Shown here piece by piece: positions 7,844 to 16,137 of a stretch of 64,000 nucleotides of DNA (positions within the stretch are counted from its first letter, which is position 1; each line of letters begins with the position of its first letter). Source of the DNA: an uncultured Saprospiraceae bacterium (GTDB taxonomy: Bacteria > Bacteroidota > Bacteroidia > Chitinophagales > Saprospiraceae); the NCBI GenBank assembly GCA_937959275.1, contig CALGLU010000036.1:105441-169440 (forward strand). The letters run 5' to 3'. Under the pieces are notes generated by a model. The model searched no databases and was not told the origin of the DNA. It was given only the letters and a program-made list of their open reading frames with translations. The translations under genes were made by a program, and so were the position numbers.

Positions 7844-7883
7844 ATACATATATTATATATATTGTATATATTGTATATATATT
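7844..7883. repeat. AT-only tract with ATATTGTAT repeats
   Basis: A nearly pure A/T tract contains repeated TATATTGTATA units with a 10-bp period, in a 117-bp non-coding gap after the 7349 gene. It could be an easily melted site (origin-type) or an AT-rich promoter/operator region; nothing in the sequence decides between these. Confidence 0.4.
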
Positions 7884-7921
7884 AAGATTTTGTTATATAT
7901 TTAAGGTAAGCAATTTTCTAC

Positions 7922-8173
7922 TTGAGAAAGTTGTTTATATGGATCGATGGCATTACATTTGCAATCCTTTATTTATTACTTACTTACTTAATTCTGCTGG
8001 TGATGGACGAAAAAATCATAAATGAATTATTAGAACGGGACATTGACAACATAGAGGTTGGACAAGACTTTTTAGACGATATGGAAAAAGAACGAGTGGA
8101 CTCTAATAATGAACTAGACAGTCACAATGACATAGATCCTGACACAATGTCACTTACTATCTCTCTCTCCTAG
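7922..8173 (+). CDS. Small membrane protein
   Basis: This 83-residue protein starts at TTG (7922), immediately after an in-frame stop upstream. One strongly hydrophobic helix (FIWIDGITFAILYLLLTYLILLVM, about residues 5-28) is followed by a very acidic tail (ELLERDIDNIEVGQDFLDDMEKE). This gives a single-pass topology with a cytoplasmic or periplasmic acidic domain. It ends 45 bp before the cysteine-protease-like gene and may be its partner (anchor or inhibitor); that pairing is inference. If the TTG start is wrong, an ATG at 8002 would give a soluble 56-residue protein. Confidence 0.5.
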   Translation: MRKLFIWIDGITFAILYLLLTYLILLVMDEKIINELLERDIDNIEVGQDFLDDMEKERVDSNNELDSHNDIDPDTMSLTISLS

Positions 8174-8217
8174 AGGGCCTATAGGCAATTACATCTACTC
8201 AAAATCCATAAAAATAG

Positions 8218-10215
8218 TTGCAATTACTCAAATTCACAAAGGAAAACTTTGCAAATGCTTGTTCTTATTATTGGAATTACCCTGAAGAAGTAAAGGCTAA
8301 AAATCAATTCAAATATTTTCATGACTACTTATTAAGGCAAGATTGTAATAGCATATTAGTAGAATCTAACTATGTCAGCAAGGATTTCCTCGATAATTAC
8401 CAATTTTATTTTGCTTCGAGTTATAAGAATTATAACAAGAGATGCATTAGACTTCATCTATTTTCTAAGAATGTCACTGCAAGTGATCTTCAGGAGTATA
8501 TACTAAACAGCAAATCACATCTTGAAGCTTTCGAATCCCACTATTTAGGTTTTATAGTTATCAGGCCAATACCTCAAAAGATATTTGGATTTTCATTACT
8601 AAAGACTTACAAAAATCTGTCTAAGGATAAGTTTTTTTGGGGTGTTAGACCTTATGGTGTGAACATCTTTGGTAGGAAATATAGCTTTCTCGCACTTGCT
8701 TTTCAAGAACAAGATGGCACGTTGTCAGCGTGTGCAACTACAGCTATTTGGGTGACATTAAGTAAAGCAAATTATCTCAATTATACATTATTAAGAACAC
8801 CAAACCAAATAACTAAAGATGCTGGAATTACTTCAAATTCTGGTGGTAGATTATTCCCGAACAAGGGACTTACGATTTCTCAAGTTTGCAACTCAATTGT
8901 TCGATCTGGATTAGATACAGAAGTAACATTGGCTAAAAGAATCAAAAGACAAAATATTTTAAATGAATTTAATAAAGAAGAACATTTTAAAGTTCATGAT
9001 TTAGGAAGAATATTTGATTTGGATAATTCAATGCATATCAGGCCAAATCAAATAAAAAGGGTTTGTAATGCTTATAGTCAATTAGGTATCCCAATACTAT
9101 GTACCCTTCAGCCATATAAAGGCTCTGTACTTCACGCTATCGCAATTAATGGCTATAAGAAGATTGAAATTGATGATAAAACAATACACAACATAAATAA
9201 ATTTCATTTTGAGAGAATTGAAACGCTTTATGCCCATGATGATCAATGGGGACCATACACTAAAATTGAATTTGATTCAAGTAAGGAATATGGGGTTGAT
9301 ACTATATGGACAGAGAAAAAATATCTAGATGACAGTAGCAGATTTATTTCAATTATTGTCCCAGTTTACAAAAAAGTAAGAATCAATTTTAATGACGTCG
9401 AAAAAATTATAAATGACCTTAACTCTATATACCAATTAATATTTAAAGATTTAACTGGTCCTATTAAAATTACTTATGATTACTTCGTAATTGATAGCAA
9501 TGAATATAAGTCTTACGTCAATTCGGAATCAACCATTTCAGATATTGAAAAATTAAAATTTGTTCTTACATCATTACCCAAATTTGTTTGGATAATAAGA
9601 GTTTACATTAACAGTAAAATTGGGTGGGATTTGATATTGGATGCGACAGATGTAAATTCAAATATGATTGGAATTTCAAAAATTACTTATGGAAATAATC
9701 CTAAAGAATTAAACCATGTCATCAATAGGACAATATTTAAATTTAGAGATACAATTGATACACACATTTCATTTAATTCGATTAATAAAGATTACGTTTT
9801 CAAACTAATTACAACAAATATGGAGTACAATTACATAACTCTTGCAGAAAACATATTGAAAGAAAATTTTGGGGACACCAGTTTGGAATCAATTGTTGAC
9901 AAAAGGGAATTAATTATTGCGTTCTTGGAAAAGAAAGAACTTGATGAACAATTAACTGATAATGAAATTGCTAGTTGTTTGGAGACATTTGGGTTTATTC
10001 CAGAAATTGCTGGACAAGTATTGCCTTACATTCCAATAATGTGGGCTTCTTTTTCTGCATGTAGATATTTTTACGACCTTTATAAGGGTAAAAAAGTAGA
10101 TGAATGGAGTAATGAGGAAAAAAGTAAATTTCTAAACTTTTTAAGGAATGAACTAGCATCTCTAAAGGATGTTAATGTAGAGGTTTCAGATGATAATCTA
10201 GGTGGCTTGTCTTAA
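8218..10215 (+). CDS. Predicted papain/C39-like cysteine protease, cargo gene
   Basis: This is a 665-residue protein. Residues about 150-350 carry the layout of a C39/papain-like fold: a Cys-containing helix start in LSACATTAIW (C172), a His before a beta strand in SVLHAIAINGY (H306), and an Asp in HDDQWGPY (D341 or D342). These three make a plausible Cys-His-Asp triad. The N-terminal 150 residues contain LGFIVIRPIP and appear to be a family-specific domain; the C-terminal 300 are unrecognised and end with a hydrophobic stretch (AGQVLPYIPIMWASFSAC). An in-frame TAG directly precedes the TTG start, and no ATG lies near, so the start is uncertain. The gene is strikingly AT-rich and has no phage structural motif, so it looks like cargo, possibly an effector or defence gene. 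The function is unknown. Confidence 0.7.
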   Translation: MQLLKFTKENFANACSYYWNYPEEVKAKNQFKYFHDYLLRQDCNSILVESNYVSKDFLDNYQFYFASSYKNYNKRCIRLHLFSKNVTASDLQEYILNSKSHLEAFESHYLGFIVIRPIPQKIFGFSLLKTYKNLSKDKFFWGVRPYGVNIFGRKYSFLALAFQEQDGTLSACATTAIWVTLSKANYLNYTLLRTPNQITKDAGITSNSGGRLFPNKGLTISQVCNSIVRSGLDTEVTLAKRIKRQNILNEFNKEEHFKVHDLGRIFDLDNSMHIRPNQIKRVCNAYSQLGIPILCTLQPYKGSVLHAIAINGYKKIEIDDKTIHNINKFHFERIETLYAHDDQWGPYTKIEFDSSKEYGVDTIWTEKKYLDDSSRFISIIVPVYKKVRINFNDVEKIINDLNSIYQLIFKDLTGPIKITYDYFVIDSNEYKSYVNSESTISDIEKLKFVLTSLPKFVWIIRVYINSKIGWDLILDATDVNSNMIGISKITYGNNPKELNHVINRTIFKFRDTIDTHISFNSINKDYVFKLITTNMEYNYITLAENILKENFGDTSLESIVDKRELIIAFLEKKELDEQLTDNEIASCLETFGFIPEIAGQVLPYIPIMWASFSACRYFYDLYKGKKVDEWSNEEKSKFLNFLRNELASLKDVNVEVSDDNLGGLS

Positions 10216-10220
10216 GTTTT

Positions 10221-10967
10221 TCATTTTATCTCAACCTCCAACACGGAAGTAAGCCCTTTAGGGAGTTTTCTTAATTTAGGTTTCCACATAACAGGATTAG
10301 CCTCGATTAGCCTCTGTAGTCTCCTATACTCAACAGCAACAACATCTTGACAAGCATGCATAAAACGTTTACGATTAAGAGTTTGTAAGAACCAGAACAG
10401 ATCAACCAGCTTTACAAGTATTGGAATAGGGTCAGTGTTGTGCGTATCATTGACCACATAGTCCGCAAAGGCTTTCCATACAGTTATTTTGTGTTTCTCT
10501 ACGTATTCGTCGGCCTTGGCTAATAGGGTTTGTTTTCTACCTTTCATATTGTCATCCTCTTGAAGTCCTTGCCTCCAGAAATTCATGCTTTCAGCCCAGA
10601 ATTTGGGATTAAACAAAATTGATGCTGCCTCTACTTTATGAATGTGTTTCTTGACCTCTCGGTATGCTGCAAGCGAGTCATTCTTATATCTTCCATTATT
10701 ATATTCATGTAGAAACTCTATATGAATAGGCTTCAATTCAGTAAAGTTAGGCTTGTCTTTTATCAGAGATTGCAAAGAAACCGTCTTATCTGATTTCCAC
10801 CTTCTACACAAACGATATATGTCGTCTTCACCTTTTTTTGCGATCCTATAGATCAATGTATTTGCATTCTTGAATTCTGTATTTGCTTTAATCGCTTCAA
10901 TAAAGCTTTCATCTTCTGAGGCTTTTAGGATATAATCTAAGTCTCGATCTACTTTACTTTGGGTCAT
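10221..10967 (-). CDS. Hypothetical phage protein
   Basis: This 248-residue basic protein is rich in helices and aromatic residues (NPKFWAESMNFWRQG, DLFWFLQTLNRKRFM), with no recognised domain. I chose the ATG at 10967 with its A-rich leader; extending to the TTG at 11030 would add 21 residues. The stop lies only 5 bp from the stop of the convergent protease-like gene. It is divergent from the HTH gene at 11077. Confidence 0.65.
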   Translation of the reverse strand: MTQSKVDRDLDYILKASEDESFIEAIKANTEFKNANTLIYRIAKKGEDDIYRLCRRWKSDKTVSLQSLIKDKPNFTELKPIHIEFLHEYNNGRYKNDSLAAYREVKKHIHKVEAASILFNPKFWAESMNFWRQGLQEDDNMKGRKQTLLAKADEYVEKHKITVWKAFADYVVNDTHNTDPIPILVKLVDLFWFLQTLNRKRFMHACQDVVAVEYRRLQRLIEANPVMWKPKLRKLPKGLTSVLEVEIK

Positions 10968-11064
10968 GTATTTTTCTTGCAAAGTTGGTGTGATGACTTC
11001 ATGAAGCTGGTTCGTTAAAAATGGTAACAAAAATTAACAAGTAGACATGAGATGACACATAAGG

Positions 11065-11072
11065 TAATTTTG
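11065..11072 (+). promoter_or_regulatory. Bacteroidota -7 element, near-leaderless promoter
   Basis: TAATTTTG matches TAnnTTTG and lies four bases before the ATG at 11077, the same spacing as at 7101 and 17134. No TTG is seen at -33. Confidence 0.5.
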
Positions 11073-11076
11073 AATC

Positions 11077-11298
11077 ATGATTCACTTTCAATCTTATACG
11101 TGGTTTACTGTAGCAGAAGTTGCTCAAAAATTACAACTAAGCAGGAAGACTATCTATAAACTTATTGAACGAGGCGAATTAGCGTCAGAAAGAAAATTCA
11201 ATCGTGAAATGATAAGTGAGTCAAGTCTAGTTAATTACTTGACACCAAAAAATAAATCGGTTAATCATTCACTTGAGGCTCTACAATCTACAAGGTAG
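11077..11298 (+). CDS. Helix-turn-helix DNA-binding protein (excisionase-like)
   Basis: This 73-residue protein is almost entirely one winged-HTH of the MerR/HTH_17 excisionase type: TWFTVAEVAQKLQLSRKTIYKLIERGEL, then a basic strand and NYL. Such proteins act as phage excisionases or small transcription regulators. It follows a near-leaderless promoter and ends in its own terminator (11275-11315), so it is a single-gene unit. Excisionase is attractive because the element's right end is near, but no integrase is seen beside it; regulator of the late genes downstream is the alternative. Confidence 0.8.
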   Translation: MIHFQSYTWFTVAEVAQKLQLSRKTIYKLIERGELASERKFNREMISESSLVNYLTPKNKSVNHSLEALQSTR

Positions 11299-11315
11299 TG
11301 GAGTCTCTTTTTTTT
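11275..11315 (+). terminator. Intrinsic terminator after HTH gene
   Basis: The stem GAGGCTCTAC (11275-11284) pairs with GTGGAGTCTC (11298-11307), two G-U pairs included, around a 13-nt loop, and is followed by eight T residues. Its left arm lies inside the last codons of the HTH gene. It also shows that the longer reading frame starting at 11273 is not the real start of the next gene. Confidence 0.8.
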
Positions 11316-11335
11316 ATATCCCAAAAGCAGAAATT

Positions 11336-11584
11336 ATGAGTCGTTTTGCACAAGCACATAAACAACAAAGTCGAGAAGACAAAATGAAACTAATAGAGCT
11401 GCGTCTAGCCATTCAGAGACAATGGAAAGCAGCTAAGTTCCAAGCCGAAACCAAAATTGATCCTTCCAGAAAAAACGATTGGTTACAGACTAAGAGTGAT
11501 GAATTGAAGGGTATATACAGACCTAAGTTAGTAGAGTTAGGTCATACCAATGGTGCAGGATTCTGGACAAGCCTGATAGACTAA
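11336..11584 (+). CDS. Small basic phage protein
   Basis: This 82-residue basic protein (MSRFAQAHKQQSRED...) is predicted mostly helical and carries Trp residues near both ends. The ATG at 11336 is used because upstream sequence in the same frame is occupied by a terminator. It opens the rightward late-gene run that includes the terminase genes. The family is not recognised. Confidence 0.6.
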   Translation: MSRFAQAHKQQSREDKMKLIELRLAIQRQWKAAKFQAETKIDPSRKNDWLQTKSDELKGIYRPKLVELGHTNGAGFWTSLID

Positions 11585-11592
11585 TAGAAATA

Positions 11593-13482
11593 GTGAGCAA
11601 CTCTCTAAAGATAGACGGCATAAATTACCCTAAGTCAGATATTCTGGGTATTGATACGTTTTCATTAGTAATAGAAGAGGACGAAGATTCCAAGGTACTT
11701 GAAACAACGTTGTCTGAAGAACTAATTCTTAAAGGTCAAGCATACACAGACTTGAAGAGTGAATTTTTCGAGACTTGCGATGATAATCAAAAGCTAATTC
11801 CAGCCAAATTCTCTTCTCAGTTTTGCGATGGTTTCGATATTGATTTATTTATAACTGGTGAGACAGTTGCCTATGCTCCTTGTGAGTGTGAAATAAGAAC
11901 AGGAGCGCAATCAGTTACGGAGTTGGAGTGTGCGAGTAAAAAGCTTAATGCTTATGAGTGGTTTGCTAATGGATTCGCTGAGCAGTATGATTTCCCTTTA
12001 GTTTGGTTTTGTAACCAGCCGTCGTTCCTTCAATTCATAGCTTTATTATTTAGACAGATTCTCGGTATTACGTATGCTCCAGCTAATTTAATTTTAAATG
12101 TTGCTGATAGTATAGTTGGTACAATCGTTGGTTTATTTGGTGGCAACTCTGATGATTTAGACCTCAACCCAATTGATAATGTCTTTGCTCTTATCGATGA
12201 GTGGATAACGGGGTGCGGACGCATTGTGCCAGCTCCACTTTTAAGGGATGTATTTGAGTATCAAGCTAACCAGTGCGGACTTGAATTTAAGGCTCCAATT
12301 TGGCAACACCCCAACAGTCCTTACTACAATGAAACAATCGCATGTTTTGAAGCTGGTTCATATTTACGTCCTGAAGATTGCGAGGATAAAGTAGCAATAT
12401 TAGAAACCTTCTATGATAACGCTCCTAATATCAGCACACTAGATTTATTACAGCAGTATGAGAAAAAATACTGTTATAAATGCAAGATTCTAAACATTGA
12501 AGGCAAGCCAACACTTTGCTTTGAGCATGAAACGTACTATCAGCAGATCGAAGGTAATCCACTCTTTAGCTTGAGTGATATTTGCACAAAAGGACAAATT
12601 GAAAGTACACCAGTTTATTCGTATAACCTAGACAAGAACTACACAACATTATCATTAGAATATTGTAAGGATTCGCAGGATAAGGAAGGAAATAAAACGA
12701 GAAAATTCAGAGAATCCAGTACACAGCAATTATTGATTAATGATTTAGGTGTACCAACTCAAGGAGAGTTTATTGGTTTCTACAGAGGACGTTACAGCCT
12801 ATTCGAGACAGACCAATTAAACAATGGGCCATGTGATATTCCTATAGCGTTAGATGGAAATCTAGTAAAAGAAATACCTTTTGGTGCAGCACGCTTTCAA
12901 TTTGATTGCTTGGTATCTAGGAACAGGATTGATAGATACCTAGACGCTTTCCGTACTGGGGGCAGCTTTATATCTGACTTCCTATTATTGAGCAACCAAG
13001 GAGTAAGAAGAGATTGCGATTTGATAATGTATGGAGACAGTGCCCAATATTGCAAAAGCTTAATATTAGAAGACAATTTCAACTTAAAGGATGCACGAGT
13101 CAAGAAAGTAAAAACGAGTGAAGAGCTAAAGCTTGAGTTCAATGGTCAGACCTATACAGGTAGTCGTGAATGTTATGCTTATCAGTGGGATAACTGGACT
13201 GACTTTTTATTCGATAGATTTCACAAACATCTAAGAAGCGAATACAGAAGAGACAAACTAGAAATAGAAGGAAATTTGGAAATACTATGCACCTGTAATA
13301 GAGCAAAGGAGATCATTCAAAATCCTAACTCCTTATGGTTCGAAGTCCATGACGGGCATTACGCTAAAGCTGCGAAGTGGGAAATAGATTTTAGTGAGGT
13401 AGACCCAAAGATTATTATTTCAGAAATCAAAGTATTCTGTGAACCTACCAATAAGATTGATTCACCATTTATATACCAATAA
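11593..13482 (+). CDS. Large cysteine-rich phage protein, possibly structural
   Basis: This 629-residue protein starts at GTG (11593), 8 bp after the previous gene. It contains about 23 Cys residues spread along the chain, including CEC, CYKC and CTC pairs, and one hydrophobic, glycine-rich segment around residues 160-180 (LILNVADSIVGTIVGLFGG). There is no signal peptide. The size, the location in the late operon just before the terminase genes, and the mixed beta-rich character suggest a tail or baseplate-type structural protein, but no specific family is recognised. So many cysteines are unusual for a cytoplasmic phage protein and might bind metal. A 1-base overlap couples it to the next small gene. 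Confidence 0.7.
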   Translation: MSNSLKIDGINYPKSDILGIDTFSLVIEEDEDSKVLETTLSEELILKGQAYTDLKSEFFETCDDNQKLIPAKFSSQFCDGFDIDLFITGETVAYAPCECEIRTGAQSVTELECASKKLNAYEWFANGFAEQYDFPLVWFCNQPSFLQFIALLFRQILGITYAPANLILNVADSIVGTIVGLFGGNSDDLDLNPIDNVFALIDEWITGCGRIVPAPLLRDVFEYQANQCGLEFKAPIWQHPNSPYYNETIACFEAGSYLRPEDCEDKVAILETFYDNAPNISTLDLLQQYEKKYCYKCKILNIEGKPTLCFEHETYYQQIEGNPLFSLSDICTKGQIESTPVYSYNLDKNYTTLSLEYCKDSQDKEGNKTRKFRESSTQQLLINDLGVPTQGEFIGFYRGRYSLFETDQLNNGPCDIPIALDGNLVKEIPFGAARFQFDCLVSRNRIDRYLDAFRTGGSFISDFLLLSNQGVRRDCDLIMYGDSAQYCKSLILEDNFNLKDARVKKVKTSEELKLEFNGQTYTGSRECYAYQWDNWTDFLFDRFHKHLRSEYRRDKLEIEGNLEILCTCNRAKEIIQNPNSLWFEVHDGHYAKAAKWEIDFSEVDPKIIISEIKVFCEPTNKIDSPFIYQ

Positions 13483-13661
13483 TGACACAACAAGATTTTG
13501 ACAAGAAGTTTGATGTTTTCATCAATGAGCTTTATAAAGACGATCCTACAGGAAAAGAGAAATTAGTTTCTAAGGCTATAGATAGGCTAATAGTAGAAGA
13601 CAAGAAAAAGAAGCTGGTGCATGACAGAATTTCAAGGAAGAAGAGAAAACAAAAAAGATAA
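13482..13661 (+). CDS. Tiny basic phage protein
   Basis: This 59-residue ORF (MTQQDFDKKFDVFINELYK...) ends in a very basic tail (SRKKRKQKR). It shares one base with the stop of the large upstream gene and one base with the ATG of terminase small subunit (TAATG at both ends), which strongly supports translation. The product is unknown; the tail suggests nucleic-acid binding. Confidence 0.7.
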   Translation: MTQQDFDKKFDVFINELYKDDPTGKEKLVSKAIDRLIVEDKKKKLVHDRISRKKRKQKR

Positions 13662-14206
13662 TGGCAGAACGCAAAAACATTCAAGAAACAACACTAAACA
13701 AATACAAGCTTTGCATAGACGAATACTATGCTAATGGCTTCAAACCTAAAGACGCTTATCAAGCTATCTACAAGGATGCAAATGATAATACGGCTAACAA
13801 TATGATGTCTAAGATTATTAAGCTTCCACAAATGCAGCTTTATATAGAGCAGAAGAATGAAATACTTAGGGCAGAATCAGAGCATAGGAGGTTGAAGCTT
13901 AGAGGTGTTTTAGAATCTTGGATAAATGCAGATGTAACACAAGCTCTTTGCTTGAGTGCAGATAAAATCAAAGAACTACCAGAAGAAGTCCGAAAGCTAG
14001 TTACTGGATTTGAAACTAGCAAAACCACATTTGGAAATGATAACGGTGCGACTGGAGAAAAGGAAACGATTAAGCTTCGATTCGTATCTAAGGAGAAAGC
14101 AGCCGATTTACTATCAAGGCATTACGGAATGTTTAAAGCTGACAATGAGCAACAAAGCAATAAAGTAACAATTGTAATCGAGGGAGACAGCGAAGATTTA
14201 GACTAA
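13661..14206 (+). CDS. terS: Phage terminase small subunit
   Basis: This is the DNA-recognition subunit of the packaging motor, 181 residues. The N-terminal half has the usual terminase_2 pattern: a helical DNA-binding domain (IDEYYANGFKPKDAYQAIYKDA, then a second helix-turn region NNMMSKIIKLPQMQLYIEQ). The middle and C-terminal parts resemble the oligomerisation region (KLRFVSKEKAADLLSRHYGMF, where related proteins have 'dK..AL..L.kh.G.f'). It lies directly before the large subunit with no intergenic space, the standard order. Length and order both fit the family. Confidence 0.85.
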   Translation: MAERKNIQETTLNKYKLCIDEYYANGFKPKDAYQAIYKDANDNTANNMMSKIIKLPQMQLYIEQKNEILRAESEHRRLKLRGVLESWINADVTQALCLSADKIKELPEEVRKLVTGFETSKTTFGNDNGATGEKETIKLRFVSKEKAADLLSRHYGMFKADNEQQSNKVTIVIEGDSEDLD

Positions 14207-15478
14207 ATGAAGATTCATTTACCACCATTACATGCAAGCCAAAAAGAAGTGAATCGTAATAAGAAGCGGTTCAACGTACTTTCGTGTGGCCGACGTTATG
14301 GCAAAAATGAATATGGTGTTCGTAAAGTTTTAGGTACACTGATTAAAGACAATAGTTATGTAGGCTGGTATGAGCCAACGTATGATAGTAGCACCCAGCA
14401 ATGGAAAGATTTTGTAAACCTTTTAGAACCTATCACAGAGAGTAAGCATGAATCTTTCAGAAACCTTTACTTAGCCAATGGTTCAAGACTTGATTTCTGG
14501 AGTTTGAAGAATATCAATGCCTCAAGAGGTCGCAAGTATCACAGAGTTGTAATAAATGAAGGTGCTTTTATCCCTCGACTTACTGAGGCATGGCAACAGA
14601 CAATACAACCTACTTTATTAGATTATACAGGAGACGCCTTTTTAATGTCAACACCAAAAGGAACTGACAACGATTGGTATTCATTTTATCAGAAAAAAGG
14701 TCAAGAAGATTGGGCAGTGTTTGATCTGCCTACCAGCGCAAACCCCTTGATGCCTAAAGCAGAAATAGAACGGCTAAGAAGGACACTGCCAGACAATGTT
14801 TTTCAACAAGAGTATGAAGCTAAGTTTATCGATTTCAATGCTGAGAGATTCTTTTGGGGTTACGCTGATGATCAGCATTATACAGATGAAGAATTTGACT
14901 TTATCAAAACAGAACCAGTCTGGATTAGTTTTGACTTCAACTATGAGCCTTGCGTCTGTACTGTCTACCAAGTAGTGCCAGGCTTTGGTATTTATGGCAT
15001 GAGAGAATTTGAGGCCATAGGTGGGACACGTGAACTTTGTAAGGTCATTAAGGAGTCAGACCTAATGACAGTAGATCGTGGGTTATGGCTTGTAACTGGT
15101 GACAAGTCGGGCACTTCAAAAAGTGCAGTTAGTGGTCATGTAAATAACTTTGATATACTTCAAGATGAATTAGGGTTAAGGGATGATCAAATTATAAATA
15201 CAGAGGGTAGGAATAGGAGTCACGAATATAGCAGAACCTTGTGTTGTGAGTTTTTCTTTAGTTGCCCCTTCTGGATGGATAAGCGTATGATTAAGCTGCG
15301 TAATGATCTAAAAAGAGCAAAGCCAAACCAAGCAGGGAAGTTACATAAGAATAGAGGTGAAGGCTATCCAATGGATCATGCAGATACATTCCGCTATTTT
15401 GTAGATGGTAAGTTTTGGCACGGCCCTAATAGCATTAAACAATTTGCTAGTGAGTGTGTCAATAGTAAAGCAGCATAA
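14207..15478 (+). CDS. terL: Phage terminase large subunit
   Basis: This is the packaging motor ATPase/nuclease, 423 residues, normal length. The ATPase domain includes the Walker A-like SCGRRYGKNE (K33), the Walker B-like VVINEGAF (E118 is the catalytic Glu) and the coupling motif LMSTPKG (147-153). The RNase H-like nuclease domain has acidic residues in SFDFNY (D243), VTGDKSG (D299) and PMDHADTFRY (D390, D393). Two positions differ from the norm: the Ser/Thr after the P-loop Lys is Asn34, and the first acidic Walker B residue is Asn117. Gene order terS-terL is standard, but no portal or capsid gene follows before the tRNA. Family assignment is firm; activity is uncertain. Confidence 0.92.
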   Translation: MKIHLPPLHASQKEVNRNKKRFNVLSCGRRYGKNEYGVRKVLGTLIKDNSYVGWYEPTYDSSTQQWKDFVNLLEPITESKHESFRNLYLANGSRLDFWSLKNINASRGRKYHRVVINEGAFIPRLTEAWQQTIQPTLLDYTGDAFLMSTPKGTDNDWYSFYQKKGQEDWAVFDLPTSANPLMPKAEIERLRRTLPDNVFQQEYEAKFIDFNAERFFWGYADDQHYTDEEFDFIKTEPVWISFDFNYEPCVCTVYQVVPGFGIYGMREFEAIGGTRELCKVIKESDLMTVDRGLWLVTGDKSGTSKSAVSGHVNNFDILQDELGLRDDQIINTEGRNRSHEYSRTLCCEFFFSCPFWMDKRMIKLRNDLKRAKPNQAGKLHKNRGEGYPMDHADTFRYFVDGKFWHGPNSIKQFASECVNSKAA

Positions 15479-15500
15479 TTATTTAATCAAAAAACATAGA

Positions 15501-15815
15501 ATGAATACAAGACAAAAGAGATTATTGCAAGTATTTAAAGAAGAGAATGCCAATATTTCAGGTAACCTATGGGAGACGATTCATAGTGATAGAATAGATG
15601 TAACTAACGACATACGATCCTTAAAAAGAATACTTGCAGAACAGGAGCAGAAGGAAAAGGATTTGATTATCATTGAAGCTTCAGACGCAGCTCAAGAAGC
15701 ATATAGTCAACGTGTTTCAATAGGAGTACCAAGACCTGATTTAGTTGTCACTACAGGAGGCGAACCAACGATGAAAGTTTTTTGTTCAAAAGAGGTAAAG
15801 GAAAAGTTGAAATGA
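15501..15815 (+). CDS. Small phage protein
   Basis: This 104-residue charged protein is mainly helical (DIRSLKRILAEQEQKEKDLIIIEASDAAQEAY). The ATG at 15501 is used; the open frame extends back to 15405 inside terL but that start is not plausible. It overlaps the next gene by 4 bases (ATGA). No family is recognised; position suggests a late gene next to packaging functions. Confidence 0.65.
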   Translation: MNTRQKRLLQVFKEENANISGNLWETIHSDRIDVTNDIRSLKRILAEQEQKEKDLIIIEASDAAQEAYSQRVSIGVPRPDLVVTTGGEPTMKVFCSKEVKEKLK

Positions 15816-15973
15816 GCAACATAACAATCACCAAAGCAGGACAGGCCAGTCTTATTGTAGACAGTAGCGAGTTAGCAAAAGGAGTCATTTCAACCAGACG
15901 TAAAAAGCGTAAAAGAATAAGAGTTAAGCGCGAACCAGAAGAAATAACTAAGTTGCCTAAAGCATTAGAATGA
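15812..15973 (+). CDS. Tiny basic phage protein
   Basis: This 53-residue protein has a short ordered-looking start (MSNITITKAGQASLIVDSSE) and a very basic centre (TRRKKRKRIRVKRE). The ATG at 15812 overlaps the previous stop by 4 bases and its own stop overlaps the next ATG by 4 bases. The basic centre suggests nucleic-acid contact. The function is unknown. Confidence 0.6.
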   Translation: MSNITITKAGQASLIVDSSELAKGVISTRRKKRKRIRVKREPEEITKLPKALE

Positions 15974-16137
15974 GTCAAAAACCAAACCAGCCAATAAGAA
16001 CAGTCTTTGGGATTTCCAAGGATGGCAAAATAAAGTACAAAAGGATTGATGAAAACGGAAAGCTAGCCAAAAGCAATTCTCATCCTGTCATCATTAGTTC
16101 TACGTCTTTTCCTGCTGGATTGACTCCGATTGTATGA
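15970..16137 (+). CDS. Tiny phage protein
   Basis: This 55-residue ORF (MSQKPNQPIRTVFGISKDGKIKYKRIDENG...) is too short for most gene finders. ATGA overlaps at both ends place it in a run of four translationally coupled small genes from 15501 to 16412. The family is unknown. Confidence 0.6.
   Translation: MSQKPNQPIRTVFGISKDGKIKYKRIDENGKLAKSNSHPVIISSTSFPAGLTPIV

Noticed and set aside
11273..11335. Longer N-terminus of the small gene at 11336
   Set aside because: The region is the terminator of the HTH gene and its stop region; the ATG at 11336 is the first plausible start.
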